Assembly: GCF_025370935.1 (NCBI RefSeq)
Contig: NC_133481.1
Location: 7,548,902-7,612,901 of the forward strand
Origin: Choristoneura fumiferana
Taxonomy: Eukaryota; Arthropoda; Insecta; Lepidoptera; Tortricidae
DNA length: 64,000 nucleotides
Reading direction: 5' to 3'
Shown: in pieces, positions 63,910-64,000 of the stretch
Layout: each line of letters starts with the position of its first letter
Numbering within the stretch: position 1 is the stretch's first letter
Notes under the pieces: model-generated
Database searches by the model: none
What the model saw: only the letters and a program-made list of their open reading frames with translations
What the model was told of the DNA's origin: nothing
Translations under genes and position numbers: made by a program

Positions 63910-64000
63910 TTAAGCGTGAGGATTCCATAGTCGCTGCACGTAGCGGTTGTAGAGAAACCCGAGCGGCGCAGGCGCAGCGGCGCGGCGCGACACATCGTCC
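63910..64000 (-). CDS. Possible terminal exon of a gene running off the window
   Basis: The minus strand is open from the window edge to TAA at 63910-63912: about 29 codons, Ala/Pro/Arg-rich first, then GFLYNRYVQRLWNPHA before the stop. GC content jumps from AT-rich flank to GC-rich exactly over this frame, as in the coding exons at 57.2 kb. It has the same strand as all other genes here. An Osiris-type C-terminus is conceivable but there is no diagnostic motif. The start lies beyond 64000. Confidence 0.4.
   Translation of the reverse strand, partial: DDVSRRAAAPAPLGFLYNRYVQRLWNPHA

Overview
The window looks like nuclear DNA of a lepidopteran insect (moth or butterfly); this is inference from content. 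It is AT-rich, has short exons split by GT-AG introns, carries Osiris-type (DUF1676) and M1 aminopeptidase genes, and is crowded with tRNA-headed SINEs, palindromic MITEs, Helitrons, RTE-like and I/Jockey-like LINE pieces and a gypsy-type LTR element. A run of 10 Ns at 29934-29943 marks an assembly join.

Layout. 1-9.7 kb: no supported host gene; SINEs, MITEs and LINE tails, several nested in each other. 9.77-17.61 kb: a complete gypsy-like LTR retrotransposon on the minus strand with two ~1.15 kb LTRs, intact gag and pol frames and a textbook -1 frameshift site. 17.6-23.5 kb: repeats plus one compact GC-rich promoter-like island near 21.8 kb. 23.5-29.0 kb: a LINE on the minus strand (zinc-knuckle ORF1; ORF2 with endonuclease, reverse transcriptase and RNase H) broken by at least five frameshifts. 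29.98-41.6 kb: 5' part of one or two M1 zinc aminopeptidase genes on the minus strand. Two homologous N-terminal exons, one preceded by a signal-peptide exon and one starting with its own ATG, have the same splice phase and could both join a common set of catalytic-domain exons; everything after the HEXXH exon is missing at the gap. The introns hold a Helitron with an internal higher-order tandem array, an RTE LINE remnant, a SINE and an hAT-type MITE.

42-47 kb: mainly palindromic MITEs, a GC-rich unexplained block at 42.9-43.2 kb and AT-rich filler. 47.2-52.2 kb: a two-exon Osiris-like gene (minus), whose intron hosts a 1.08 kb non-autonomous hAT-like element with an 8-bp target duplication. 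57.2-61.1 kb: a second, weaker Osiris-like three-exon gene (minus). At the right edge, 63910-64000, a GC-rich open frame ending in a stop may be the last exon of another minus-strand gene.

All host genes found lie on the minus strand. The two Osiris-like genes would encode small secreted or endosomal proteins of cuticle-forming epithelia; the aminopeptidase would be a zinc exopeptidase, secreted/membrane or cytosolic depending on the first exon used. Exon boundaries were derived by eye from splice consensus, reading phase and family similarity, and have no transcript support here.
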